Below, in pieces: positions 1 through 8,082 of a stretch of 64,000 nucleotides of DNA. The notes beneath the pieces are model-generated. The model saw only the letters and a program-made list of their open reading frames with translations, did no database searches and was not told where the DNA came from. Within the stretch, counting starts at the first letter, position 1. Every line of letters starts with the position of its first letter. The DNA is from Kiritimatiellia bacterium (GTDB lineage: Bacteria; Verrucomicrobiota; Kiritimatiellia; RFP12; UBA1067): contig JAFRDO010000064.1 of NCBI GenBank assembly GCA_017403825.1, forward strand, positions 1 through 64,000, in the 5' to 3' direction. The position numbers and the translations under genes are program-made.

Positions 1-2
1 GC

Positions 3-44
3 GGCTTCGGCGACCGCGGCCCCAGGCGCGAGACCCGCTGGTAA
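3..44 (+). CDS. 3' end of an unidentified upstream gene (partial)
   Basis: Reading from base 3 gives a short peptide ending GFGDRGPRRETRW and a TAA stop at 42-44. The stop lies 25 bases before a strong hairpin terminator, as expected for the last codons of a gene entering from the left. Frame 1 is also open up to a TGA at 61-63, so the frame choice is an inference. Nothing can be said about function. Confidence 0.35.
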   Translation, partial: GFGDRGPRRETRW

Positions 45-68
45 TCCCACGGTTCATACCTGAAGCGG

Positions 69-104
69 GAAGGGGTGCAGACGGTTGCGCCCCTTCTTGT
101 TTTC
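69..104 (+). terminator. Rho-independent terminator of the upstream gene
   Basis: An 11-bp stem (69-79 pairing with 86-96, one G-T pair) with a 6-nt loop is followed by a T-rich tract (TTGTTTT). It sits between the end of the upstream reading frame and the promoter of the next gene. Confidence 0.75.
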
Positions 105-119
105 TGCCCCGCAGGGCAC

Positions 120-149
120 TTGACTTACATACCCGAAAGTATGTATAAT
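120..149 (+). promoter_or_regulatory. Sigma70-type promoter of the efflux operon, apparently leaderless
   Basis: TTGACT (120-125), an 18-bp spacer and TATAAT (144-149) form a near-consensus promoter. Only 7 bases separate the -10 box from the ATG at 157, so transcription would begin at or next to the start codon, giving a leaderless mRNA. Confidence 0.8.
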
Positions 150-156
150 AACCGTC

Positions 157-1578
157 ATGACGATTCGTCTTGTCAGCGTGTCCGTCGCCCTCGCCGCGGC
201 GGTCGGATGTTCGGCGGTACGTAATGCGCGTAACGCGCAGGAGGCCGTGTCGGCGAAAGGCTCTGGGGCCGTGCCTTCGGAGGCGCGCGTGGATTTTCGG
301 GGCCGCACTCTCGAATGGCTCGTTGGCTTCGCGCTTACGAACCGTCCGTCCGTAGTTTCGAAGCGTCTCGCCGTCGAAGACGCGCGTCTCGCGTTGAAGT
401 CGCTTGCGGCCGATGCTCCGCTCGTGAGCGACACGCCGTGGACGGCACCGGTGCTTTCGCTTTCCGGCGGACATTCTGAGTCGAGCGGCGGCACGGCGTT
501 GCGCAATCACCGCTTTTCCACTGACGGCAGCCCGTCCGCAGCACTGTCTCTCGACCTGTTGATCTGGGACTTCGGGCGTTACGATGCCAGGGCGAAGGCG
601 CAGTCCGAGGAGGTGGTGGCGGCGGAAGTCTCGCTGATGGACGAAGGCTGCCGCGTGTTCGAGGAGGTGTCCAGGGCCTATTTCACGTTCCTCGAAAAGC
701 GTGCGCTCCTCGAGGTGGCGCTCACCAACGAGGCGCAGTACGCAAGCCACCTCGCGCGTGCCGAAGAGAAGCTTAACGCCGGCGAGGCCAATCGGCTGGA
801 CGTGCTGAAGGCCAGGCTTGACCTTGCCAATGCCCGTCAGGTCGCCGTTGCGGCGTCCAACCTGGTGGCGACGTCTGGCGCGGTGCTGATGAACGCGCTC
901 GGGGTCGATGCGTCGCGCGGCACGTGCGAAGATGCGTTCGGCGAGACGACGCTCGGAATGGACGAGGTGTATCGCGGTTTTGCCGGTTCTTCCGAAGGAG
1001 TCGAAGAGCTGTTCTGCTTCGCCCGCACGAACGCACCGTCGATGCAGGCTGTGCGGGCCCGTCTTCGCGCGGCATCGCACGCGGTGGACTATGCGGTTGC
1101 CGACCTAGGGCCGACGATTTCGGCGTCGACGTCGCTCAGCTGGACTGATCCGCTGTGGTTCTGGAAGTGGGGTGTGTCCGCGGCACAGTCGCTTTTCCAG
1201 GGTTTCCGCAAGACGACCGCCATTGACAGGGCGGTGGTGGCGATGCGCCAGGCGGAGGCTGCGGTGGACGAGGCCGAGCAGAGCCTGTCGGCCAGCCTTG
1301 AGTCCGCAGTCGCCGTGCGCGACAACTCGGTGCAGGCCGTGGCGAGCGCGCTCGCCGCGGTCCGGAGTGCGAAGGAGAACCTCGACACTGCCCAGGAGCA
1401 GCTGTCGGTCGGATCGGTGAGCCGCATTGAGCTGTCAGATGCGATCGCCTCGTATTCGTCGGCGCTTGGCGACAGCATCACTGCGTTTTACGACGGGCAA
1501 CGTGCGGAGGCCGCGCTGATCGCGCTCGTCGGGCGGTATCCCGCATATGCGGAGGAGACGGTCAGGGGGGTGAAATGA
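157..1578 (+). CDS. TolC-like outer-membrane efflux lipoprotein
   Basis: A 473-aa protein whose N-terminus is a short lipoprotein signal (lipobox AAVGC at about residues 14-18). The body has two halves of long alanine/glutamate-rich helices and ends in a heptad-rich segment (QAEAAVDEAEQSLSASLESA), the pattern of the outer membrane efflux protein (OEP/TolC) family, which forms trimeric channels across the outer membrane. It is the first gene of a four-gene operon with the adaptor and the MacB-type ATPase and permease, and its stop overlaps the next start as ATGA. The ATG at 157 is supported by the promoter immediately upstream. The exported substrate cannot be deduced. Confidence 0.85.
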   Translation: MTIRLVSVSVALAAAVGCSAVRNARNAQEAVSAKGSGAVPSEARVDFRGRTLEWLVGFALTNRPSVVSKRLAVEDARLALKSLAADAPLVSDTPWTAPVLSLSGGHSESSGGTALRNHRFSTDGSPSAALSLDLLIWDFGRYDARAKAQSEEVVAAEVSLMDEGCRVFEEVSRAYFTFLEKRALLEVALTNEAQYASHLARAEEKLNAGEANRLDVLKARLDLANARQVAVAASNLVATSGAVLMNALGVDASRGTCEDAFGETTLGMDEVYRGFAGSSEGVEELFCFARTNAPSMQAVRARLRAASHAVDYAVADLGPTISASTSLSWTDPLWFWKWGVSAAQSLFQGFRKTTAIDRAVVAMRQAEAAVDEAEQSLSASLESAVAVRDNSVQAVASALAAVRSAKENLDTAQEQLSVGSVSRIELSDAIASYSSALGDSITAFYDGQRAEAALIALVGRYPAYAEETVRGVK

Positions 1579-2855
1579 GTTCGGAAAATGTGATGCTAGG
1601 CGCGGCGGTCATGCTGGCGGCGCTGGTCGCAGGCTGCGACGCCGCAGGCGATAAGTCGGGCAGGAGCCAGCCGAAGTTCAGGTTTGCGCCGATCACGCGG
1701 GCGGACGTTATCCGCACGGTCGAGGCTACCGGCACGGTCACGCCGCGCAACACTTCGAGCGGCATACCAGTGGGCGCACAGGTGAACGGCAAGGTCATCA
1801 AGCTGTTCGTCGATTACAATTCGACCGTAACTAACGGGCAGGTCGTGGCGCTCATCGATCCGCTTGTGTACGAGGCCACGTACAAGAGTGCGGTCGCGCA
1901 GCTGCACGTGAACCAGGCGAACGTTGAGGTGCGACGTGCCGCAATCAAGACTTGCGAGGCGGAGCTGACCCTTGCCGAGAAGACGTATGCCCGAAAGAAG
2001 AGCCTGACGGAAAAGGCGATGGCGTCCGTCGCCGACCTCGATGCCGCCACCGAAGCGTTCGAGAAGGCGAAGGCCGGCCTTGAAAGCGCGAAGGCCGGCC
2101 TGTCGAGCGCACTGGCGGCGGTGGAGCAGAGCGAGGCGGCCGTCAGCAAGGCCAAGGCCGACCTGGACTACTGCACGATACGTTCGCCGGTGAACGGCGT
2201 CGTAATCGCCCGCAAGGTCGAGGAGGGCGAAACCGTGGTGTCTTCCTACAACGCCGTGCCGGTGCTGACCATAGCCGAGGACCTGAAGGTCGTCTGGGTC
2301 GAGGCGACCGTGCCGGAGGCCGACGTCGGGAACGTCAAGGTCGGGCAGGAGGTTATGTTTACCGCCGACGCCTACCGCCGCAGGTTCAAGGGACGCGTCA
2401 AGCAGGTGCGCAAGGCGGCGACCACGTTGAATAACGTCGTGACGTATCCGATCATCATCGAGGCCGACAATCCCGACGAGATGCTCTTTCCCGGAATGAC
2501 GGCGACGCTTTCCATTGAGACGGCGCGCGCCGAAAATGCGGTTGTCGTGTCCGCCGCGGCGTTCCGCTTCCGTCCGAAGGAAGAGGACCGTCGCCCGGGC
2601 GAAGTGCCGCGCGGACGCAAGCTGTGGCTCGTAGGCGATGACGGGCTGCTAGAGCCGACCGTCGTCACCGAAGGCGTCTCCGACGCCTCGTTCACGCAGA
2701 TCGTCGGCAATGACGCGCTGGAGGGCAAGCAGGCCGCCGTAGGCTACGAGACCCCCGCAACGCTCGCCGCCAAGGACGACACCACCAATCCGTTCAAGCC
2801 GAAGTTCCCGCAGCGGAACAAGAACAGAGGCACGGCTCCCGAGCCGAAGAAATAG
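1575..2855 (+). CDS. MacA-like periplasmic adaptor (membrane fusion protein), lipoprotein
   Basis: A 426-aa HlyD/MacA-type membrane fusion protein linking an inner-membrane ABC transporter to the outer-membrane channel. A lipobox (LVAGC, about residues 17-21) marks it as a probable lipoprotein rather than a transmembrane-anchored adaptor. A lipoyl/barrel-sandwich half (VNGKVIKLFVDYNSTV), a long coiled-coil hairpin rich in Ala/Glu/Lys (about 100-190), the second lipoyl half (CTIRSPVNGVVIARKVEEGE) and a beta-barrel domain follow in order. It overlaps the upstream gene by ATGA, implying translational coupling. The Lys/Pro-rich C-terminal tail is not part of the conserved fold. Confidence 0.88.
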   Translation: MSSENVMLGAAVMLAALVAGCDAAGDKSGRSQPKFRFAPITRADVIRTVEATGTVTPRNTSSGIPVGAQVNGKVIKLFVDYNSTVTNGQVVALIDPLVYEATYKSAVAQLHVNQANVEVRRAAIKTCEAELTLAEKTYARKKSLTEKAMASVADLDAATEAFEKAKAGLESAKAGLSSALAAVEQSEAAVSKAKADLDYCTIRSPVNGVVIARKVEEGETVVSSYNAVPVLTIAEDLKVVWVEATVPEADVGNVKVGQEVMFTADAYRRRFKGRVKQVRKAATTLNNVVTYPIIIEADNPDEMLFPGMTATLSIETARAENAVVVSAAAFRFRPKEEDRRPGEVPRGRKLWLVGDDGLLEPTVVTEGVSDASFTQIVGNDALEGKQAAVGYETPATLAAKDDTTNPFKPKFPQRNKNRGTAPEPKK

Positions 2856-2871
2856 GCGGAGCCGCTGGCAG

Positions 2872-3588
2872 ATGGCGCATCTGATCGAGTTCAGGGACCT
2901 GAAGAAGATATACGCGCAGGGCGAGGAGCCGGTGCATGCGCTCGACGGAGTATCCCTCGACATCGACGAAGGCGAGTTTGTCGCCATCATGGGCGCGTCG
3001 GGATCCGGCAAGTCGACGCTCCTGAACATTCTCGGCTGCCTCGACACGCCGACAAGCGGCAGCTACCGCCTGGACGGAATGGAGATCGCACGCCGCACGC
3101 GCAAGGAGCTCGCGCTCATCAGGAACCGCAAGCTCGGCTTCGTGTTCCAGAACTTCAACCTGCTGCCGCGCACGAGCGCCATCGAGCAGGTGGAGCTGCC
3201 GGACCTCTACATGGGGCGCCTCTCCCGCCGCGACCGCCGCAGGCGCGCCCTGGAACTTCTTAAGCGGGTCGGGCTCGGGGGACGCGGCACGCACACTCCG
3301 GCGCAGCTTTCCGGCGGACAGCAGCAGCGCGTCGCCATCGCCCGCGCACTGATGAACGAGCCTCCCGTGCTGTTCGCCGACGAGCCGACGGGCAACCTCG
3401 ACACAAAGGCGTCCGTGGAAATCATGAAGCTCTTCACCGAGCTCTCGAACGAGGGCATCACGATCGTGATGGTCACGCACGAGGACGACATCGCGGCATA
3501 CGCGAAGCGGCACCTGCTGATGAAGGACGGCCGTCTCGTGCGTGACGACCGTCGCGAACCCGCGCCAGGGAAGGGGGCGGCAGGGTGA
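2872..3588 (+). CDS. MacB-type ABC transporter ATP-binding protein
   Basis: A 238-aa ATPase subunit of a MacB/LolD-type ABC exporter. Walker A is GASGSGKST (about 41-49), the signature is LSGGQQQR, and Walker B is VLFADEP followed by TGNLD, typical of the LolD/MacB/FtsE subgroup. In E. coli MacB the ATPase is fused to the permease; here they are separate genes, with a GTGA stop/start overlap to the permease. With the adaptor and outer-membrane factor upstream it should power a tripartite mechanotransmission exporter. LolCDE is less likely because adaptor and OEP genes are present. Confidence 0.9.
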   Translation: MAHLIEFRDLKKIYAQGEEPVHALDGVSLDIDEGEFVAIMGASGSGKSTLLNILGCLDTPTSGSYRLDGMEIARRTRKELALIRNRKLGFVFQNFNLLPRTSAIEQVELPDLYMGRLSRRDRRRRALELLKRVGLGGRGTHTPAQLSGGQQQRVAIARALMNEPPVLFADEPTGNLDTKASVEIMKLFTELSNEGITIVMVTHEDDIAAYAKRHLLMKDGRLVRDDRREPAPGKGAAG

Positions 3589-4811
3589 ACTTCGTGATGA
3601 TATTCAAGGTCGCGATTCTCGCGATCCTGCGCAACAAGACCCGTTCGTTGCTCACCTGTCTCGGCATCATCGTGGGCATCGCTGCGGTAATCGCGGTACT
3701 GGCCATCGGCAAGGGCGCCTCGACCATGATGCTCAACGAGATATCTACGATGGGCAACAACCTCGTGATGGTGTTTCCGGACTCGAACCGGCGCGGACAG
3801 GTTCGCAGCGGCATGGGAGCCGGGCAGACGATGACGGCGGACGACGCCGAGGCCATCAAGAGGGAACTCGGACATCTCGTCCGCTACGTCTCTCCGGCCG
3901 TGAACGTCAATTCCCAGCTCGTCTATCAGAACAAGAACTGGAGCTGCCGCGTCTCCGGCGTCTCGTGCGACATGCCGGAGATACGGAACTGGCAGGTCGG
4001 AGAGGGACGCTTCTTCACCGAGGACGAAGAGCGCAACTATGCGCGTGTCTGCGTAATCGGCACCACCGTGCAGAACAACCTCTTTGACGACGAGGATCCG
4101 GTCGGGCGGACGCTCCGCATAGGGGCCATGCCGTTCAAGATTGTCGGCGTCCTGCGCTCGAAAGGTGCCAACGGCTGGGGGCAGGACCAGGACGATACGG
4201 TGATGGCTCCCTACACGACGGTCGGACGCGTGCTGACGCGCTCCAAGTTCAGGTCCATCAACATGATGAACCTTTCGCTTCATGACATGAGCGATCTTGA
4301 CGAGGCTAAGCGCGAGATTACGGCGCTTCTCCGGCAGCGGCACAAGCTGCCGGACTACCAGGACGACGACTTCGAGACCCGCGACACGACCGAGATCATG
4401 TCCACGATGGGCTCGGTGTCGTCGCTGATGACGGTGCTGCTCACTGCCGTGGCGGCGATCTCGCTTCTCGTCGGCGGCATCGGAATCATGAACATCATGC
4501 TAGTCTCGGTCACGGAGCGCATACGCGAGATCGGCCTCAGGATGGCCATCGGGGCAACACCGTTCATGATCCTCTCGCAGTTCATAATCGAGGCGGTCGT
4601 GCTCTCTACCGTCGGCGGAGCGCTGGGGGTAGGCTTGGGCGTAGTCGTCGCGAACGTCATCGGTGAAGTCAACCACTGGCCTATCGTGATCGAGTTCTCC
4701 AGTGCGCTCTACTCTTTTCTCTTCTCCGCATTCGTCGGAATGTTCTTCGGCTTCTACCCCGCCTACCGTGCGTCGAAGCTGAACCCCATCGACTGCCTGC
4801 GCTACGAATAG
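3585..4811 (+). CDS. MacB-type ABC transporter permease
   Basis: A 408-aa MacB/FtsX-family permease. One transmembrane helix near residues 15-40 (LLTCLGIIVGIAAVIAVLAI) is followed by a large periplasmic MacB core domain (about 45-280) and three C-terminal helices containing the conserved GGIGIMNIMLVSVTERIREIG motif region. The GTG start overlaps the ATPase stop; an ATG four codons later (3597) is an alternative. It is the last gene of the efflux operon and converges with folC after a 14-bp gap. Confidence 0.9.
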   Translation: MNFVMIFKVAILAILRNKTRSLLTCLGIIVGIAAVIAVLAIGKGASTMMLNEISTMGNNLVMVFPDSNRRGQVRSGMGAGQTMTADDAEAIKRELGHLVRYVSPAVNVNSQLVYQNKNWSCRVSGVSCDMPEIRNWQVGEGRFFTEDEERNYARVCVIGTTVQNNLFDDEDPVGRTLRIGAMPFKIVGVLRSKGANGWGQDQDDTVMAPYTTVGRVLTRSKFRSINMMNLSLHDMSDLDEAKREITALLRQRHKLPDYQDDDFETRDTTEIMSTMGSVSSLMTVLLTAVAAISLLVGGIGIMNIMLVSVTERIREIGLRMAIGATPFMILSQFIIEAVVLSTVGGALGVGLGVVVANVIGEVNHWPIVIEFSSALYSFLFSAFVGMFFGFYPAYRASKLNPIDCLRYE

Positions 4812-4825
4812 GGTGCAGCGACGCT

Positions 4826-6085
4826 TCAGTTAGGCATGTTGCCTTGGCCCCTAAGCAATTCTGCAGGGTCGCGGCGCATCGATGGCCAGGGAAAGGCGTT
4901 CAGCTCTTTCAAGGCGAGCCCCGCGAGGAAAAGAGACCCGCAGACCAGCGTTTGGCTGTTGCCGGCGGCGGCGATGGCGGCGCCGACGCTTTCGAGAGGC
5001 ACGGCATCCATTCCGACGCGGCGCATTCGCGCCGCCGTTTCTGCGGCGGAGAGCGAACGCGGGTTTCCCGTATGGACGGCGAAGGCGCGGCGGACGACTG
5101 GCGCGAGGGTGCGCAGAACGCAGTCGGCGTCCTTGTCGCCGCAGAATCCGGCGACGAGAATCAAGGATCGGTCCTCCGTGCCGGCTTCCCGCAGCGCGGC
5201 TACGAGCGCCTCTGCGGCCGGAGGGTTGTGTGCGCCGTCCACGATGAAGTTCCCGATACGCTGGAAGCGTCCCGGCCATGTGACATTCGCAAGGCTGTTT
5301 GAAAGACAAGGCGCTTTCAGCACCTTCAGCGCGGCGAGGGCCGTGACGGCGTTTTCACGGTTGAAGCGTCCTGCGAGTGCAAAGTCGGCGGGTATTTCCG
5401 ATTCGTCCGCGTCGTCGGGCGCGTAGTGGAAGGGGGCGCCGAGAGCGGCGGCGCGTGCCTCCACGACGGCACGGACGGACGGTTCGTTCCGTCCGAGGAC
5501 GATCGGCACGCCTGGCTTGACTATGCCGGCTTTTTCCGAGGCTATCGCTTCCGCTGTGTTGCCGAGCCAATCGCAGTGGTCTAGCCCGATGCGAGTGATT
5601 ACGCAGAGAGCGGGTTCGCAGACGTTGGTTGCGTCGAGGCGTCCGCCGAGTCCGCATTCGAGGATTGTCCAGTCTGGACGCCGATCGGCGAACAGCAGGA
5701 ATGCGACGGCCGTAAGGGCTTCGAAGTAGGTGATTTCCGGGGTCTGTCCCCTGCTGTCAGGGGCAAGCTCCCGGATTGCGCGGAAAACGCGCTCGGCGAT
5801 TGCTTCGAGCGGTTTGTCGTCGATGGGAGCGCCGTCGAGGCAGAAACGCTCGTTGATTGCGAGCAGATGCGGAGAGGTGTAGCGGCCTGTCGTTCGTCCT
5901 GCCGCCAGCAGGCAGGCGTCAAGGATTGCGCAGACCGCGCCCTTGCCGTTCGTTCCTGCCACATGTATTGCGCGCAAGCGTCGCTGCGGATCGCCCAGTG
6001 CGGCGCAGAGGCTGCGCATTGAGCGCAGGCCCGGCTTCATGCCGAAGCGGCGGCGCGCTGCGAGTTCGGCGAGGAATTCCGTCAT
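4826..6085 (-). CDS. folC: Folylpolyglutamate synthase / dihydrofolate synthase
   Basis: A 419-aa Mur-ligase-type enzyme that adds glutamate to folates and probably also makes dihydrofolate from dihydropteroate. Diagnostic features are the ATP-binding loop HVAGTNGKG, the LTAVAF segment after TYFEA, and the GGLGGRLDATN region with the DHCDWLG motif. The ATG at 6085 is chosen because the upstream alternative (TTG at 6115) would overlap the preceding UbiA-family gene. A segment coding SRGQTPE carries GGGGTCTGTCCCC (5739-5751), the same core as the REP-like repeats around the transposase near 41 kb, so a small repeat may have been inserted in frame here. Confidence 0.93.
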   Translation of the reverse strand: MTEFLAELAARRRFGMKPGLRSMRSLCAALGDPQRRLRAIHVAGTNGKGAVCAILDACLLAAGRTTGRYTSPHLLAINERFCLDGAPIDDKPLEAIAERVFRAIRELAPDSRGQTPEITYFEALTAVAFLLFADRRPDWTILECGLGGRLDATNVCEPALCVITRIGLDHCDWLGNTAEAIASEKAGIVKPGVPIVLGRNEPSVRAVVEARAAALGAPFHYAPDDADESEIPADFALAGRFNRENAVTALAALKVLKAPCLSNSLANVTWPGRFQRIGNFIVDGAHNPPAAEALVAALREAGTEDRSLILVAGFCGDKDADCVLRTLAPVVRRAFAVHTGNPRSLSAAETAARMRRVGMDAVPLESVGAAIAAAGNSQTLVCGSLFLAGLALKELNAFPWPSMRRDPAELLRGQGNMPN

Positions 6086-6095
6086 GGCGGGGCGT

Positions 6096-7001
6096 TCAAG
6101 CGGAGATGGCGACAACCACGACCGATGACACGGCGTAACCGCCGATGGCGGCCCAGAGCCAGCGATCGTTGAGCAGCACGCGCTCCGGGCGGCCGACGTC
6201 GCCGCGCCGCCAGGCGAGGAAGAGGTAGCGGGCTATTCCCGCAGCGACGAAAATCGAGGTGCACCACAGTCCCGGGAACCTGATTCCCATCTTCGACGTG
6301 ATCGTGTAGGCGAGGTATTCGCCTACCGATGCGGCGGCCGCGAGCAGTATGAGAGCCTTGAGTATGCGCGGATGGTAGTGCTTCAGCACGGCGCGCGATT
6401 CGAGCGCCGTCTCCAATTCGTTCTTCCTCTTGCAAAACGCCAGGAACATCGAGAGCGTGAAAGTGCAGACGAGAAGCCACGGAGATATGTATGCGGAGAT
6501 GATTGCCGCGCCTGCGATGGCGCGAAGGACGAATCCGGACGCGAGCGTTGCCGCGTCCAGGTACGGTATGCGCTTCAGGATGCCGGTGTAGAGGCATTGC
6601 AGCACGACGTAGGCGAGCATGGTCGCGAACGCGACGGTGCGAGTCGGCAGGAATATCACGACAAGCGCGGGGTAGGAGAAGCCGATGGCGAAGAGGACGA
6701 GCGCGACGCGGACGGCGGTCATGCGCGGGATGAGGCCTGCGGCAATCGGGCGGAAGCGCTTCACCGGGTGCAGCTTGTCGGCTTCGAAGTCGGAAACGTC
6801 GTTCAGGAGGTAGAATGCCGACGAGACTAGCGAGAAGGCCCCCGCCATTGCTACGGCCATGAGGAACGATTCCCAGCCGCGTGCGATCTCGCGCTGCGAA
6901 GCGTCTGCTACGGAAAAGAACCACGCCATCATCACGACGCCGTTCTTCGTCCATTGCTCGACGCGCAGCGCCCGTGCCCAAGTCCTGAACTTGTCAGTCA
7001 T
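6096..7001 (-). CDS. UbiA-family prenyltransferase (decaprenyl-phosphate phosphoribosyltransferase-like)
   Basis: A 301-aa polytopic membrane protein with about nine hydrophobic segments. The first Asp-rich motif is NDVSDFEADKLHP followed by KRFRPIA, which matches the subgroup of UbiA enzymes that transfer phosphoribose to polyprenyl phosphate rather than the quinone-pathway enzymes (family knowledge). The N-terminal LRVEQWTKN is also typical of that group. The ATG at 7001 overlaps the end of the preceding gene by 8 bases. The exact acceptor is inferred only from motif similarity; a role in envelope glycan precursor synthesis is plausible given the neighbouring membrane glycosyltransferase-like gene. 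Confidence 0.75.
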   Translation of the reverse strand: MTDKFRTWARALRVEQWTKNGVVMMAWFFSVADASQREIARGWESFLMAVAMAGAFSLVSSAFYLLNDVSDFEADKLHPVKRFRPIAAGLIPRMTAVRVALVLFAIGFSYPALVVIFLPTRTVAFATMLAYVVLQCLYTGILKRIPYLDAATLASGFVLRAIAGAAIISAYISPWLLVCTFTLSMFLAFCKRKNELETALESRAVLKHYHPRILKALILLAAAASVGEYLAYTITSKMGIRFPGLWCTSIFVAAGIARYLFLAWRRGDVGRPERVLLNDRWLWAAIGGYAVSSVVVVAISA

Positions 7002-8082
7002 CAAACGTCCTCCATCGGATCAGTCCCCATAGGAGCGAGTGGCTGGTACAGCCGGGCGCGGATTCCGACTCGTAGAACGTCCAGAACTTCGCCCAGTTGC
7101 GGTCTACGGCGTCGACCCAGCGTATCGGAAAGAGCGAGAGGATTCGTCCGCGGGTTATGCCGTCCTTCGCCCTTGACGACTCCCAGAACGGCCAGACGCG
7201 CAGGTAGTCGTCGCTTTTCACGTAGAACGGGAAAACTCGCGTCTCGTCCGGAAGGAGCTCTACGAGGCGCCAGCCAAAACGCGTTATGCGGCCTGTCTCG
7301 GCGCGGTCCTTGTAGCTGTAGTTCACGATATGCTCGTAGAAAGGGAATACGCTGGTGCGGTCGCGGTTCCGGAGACGTTCGATCTCCACGAGCGGGAAGG
7401 GGAACCGTCCTCTCCAGCCGTCGGGCGTCTTGGCGGACGAGAAGAGGGGCGGCAGGAAGAGCCACTGTGACTCTCGTTCCCGGCTGACTGCACCGCAGAT
7501 TGGCCAGAGCATCCATGCGGAGCCGGCTCCGGACGTGTCGCGGTCTTCGGCGCAATCCTTCCAGTTCAGGAGAGGCCAGAGTACATAGCGGTGGTCGTCG
7601 GCCCGGTTGTGGCTGACGCCGTAGAACGGCCAGGCCCCCCAGGAGCCGTCGTCACGCCAGTGAAAGAAGGGGAAGAGGACTGCGTTGGAGGTCATGAAGC
7701 CGCCGTCCGCCGCCTTTCGCGGCATGCGGTAGCGCATCCAGACCGGCCAGAGGCAGAACTGAAAGTCGTACATCGCGAGCGCATGAGGGTGATTGCCCCA
7801 TATCGGGAACAGCCCCCAGTAGGGGTCGCTGTCCCTGTCTTCCTTTCCGTTCCACCAGATCGGCAGTATGTCGAACTGGTAGCCGTTCTCAGGGTAGGAC
7901 TGCCAGTGAGTGAAGTAGCAGAACCGCCACCAGTCGCGATGGAAAGTGAATACGGGCCATAGCACGTCTGTCGTCTCTCCATCCACGGAAACGAACGGAC
8001 GTAACGCCGCGTAGTCGTGCCGTTGCTCGTAGAATGGCCCGATCTCGAAGGCCGTCGCGAGAACGAGGAACTCAGCGAACAC
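6994..8082 (-). CDS. Hypothetical protein with recurring W/F-P-F/W aromatic motifs
   Basis: No family is recognised for this 362-aa protein. Its striking feature is a repeated hydrophobic motif of the form (L/F)(W/F)P(F/L/V/I)(W/F), spaced roughly every 20-45 residues from end to end: LWPVF, LPIWW, LFPIW, LWPVW, LFPFF, AWPFY, LWPLL, LWPIC, VFPFY, VFPFY, VWPFW, LFPIR. This looks like about a dozen beta-strand or blade units. A short hydrophobic N-terminus (MFAEFLVLATAFE) may be a signal. The GTG start overlaps the preceding 1038-aa gene by 11 bases, and the 3' end overlaps the UbiA-family gene, so all three are probably co-translated in an envelope-related operon. Confidence 0.6.
   Translation of the reverse strand: MFAEFLVLATAFEIGPFYEQRHDYAALRPFVSVDGETTDVLWPVFTFHRDWWRFCYFTHWQSYPENGYQFDILPIWWNGKEDRDSDPYWGLFPIWGNHPHALAMYDFQFCLWPVWMRYRMPRKAADGGFMTSNAVLFPFFHWRDDGSWGAWPFYGVSHNRADDHRYVLWPLLNWKDCAEDRDTSGAGSAWMLWPICGAVSRERESQWLFLPPLFSSAKTPDGWRGRFPFPLVEIERLRNRDRTSVFPFYEHIVNYSYKDRAETGRITRFGWRLVELLPDETRVFPFYVKSDDYLRVWPFWESSRAKDGITRGRILSLFPIRWVDAVDRNWAKFWTFYESESAPGCTSHSLLWGLIRWRTFDD

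Noticed and set aside
54-506. Reverse-strand frame over the start of the TolC-like gene
   Set aside because: It overlaps a well-supported gene, terminator and promoter, and its product is Arg/Ser/Ala-rich shadow sequence.
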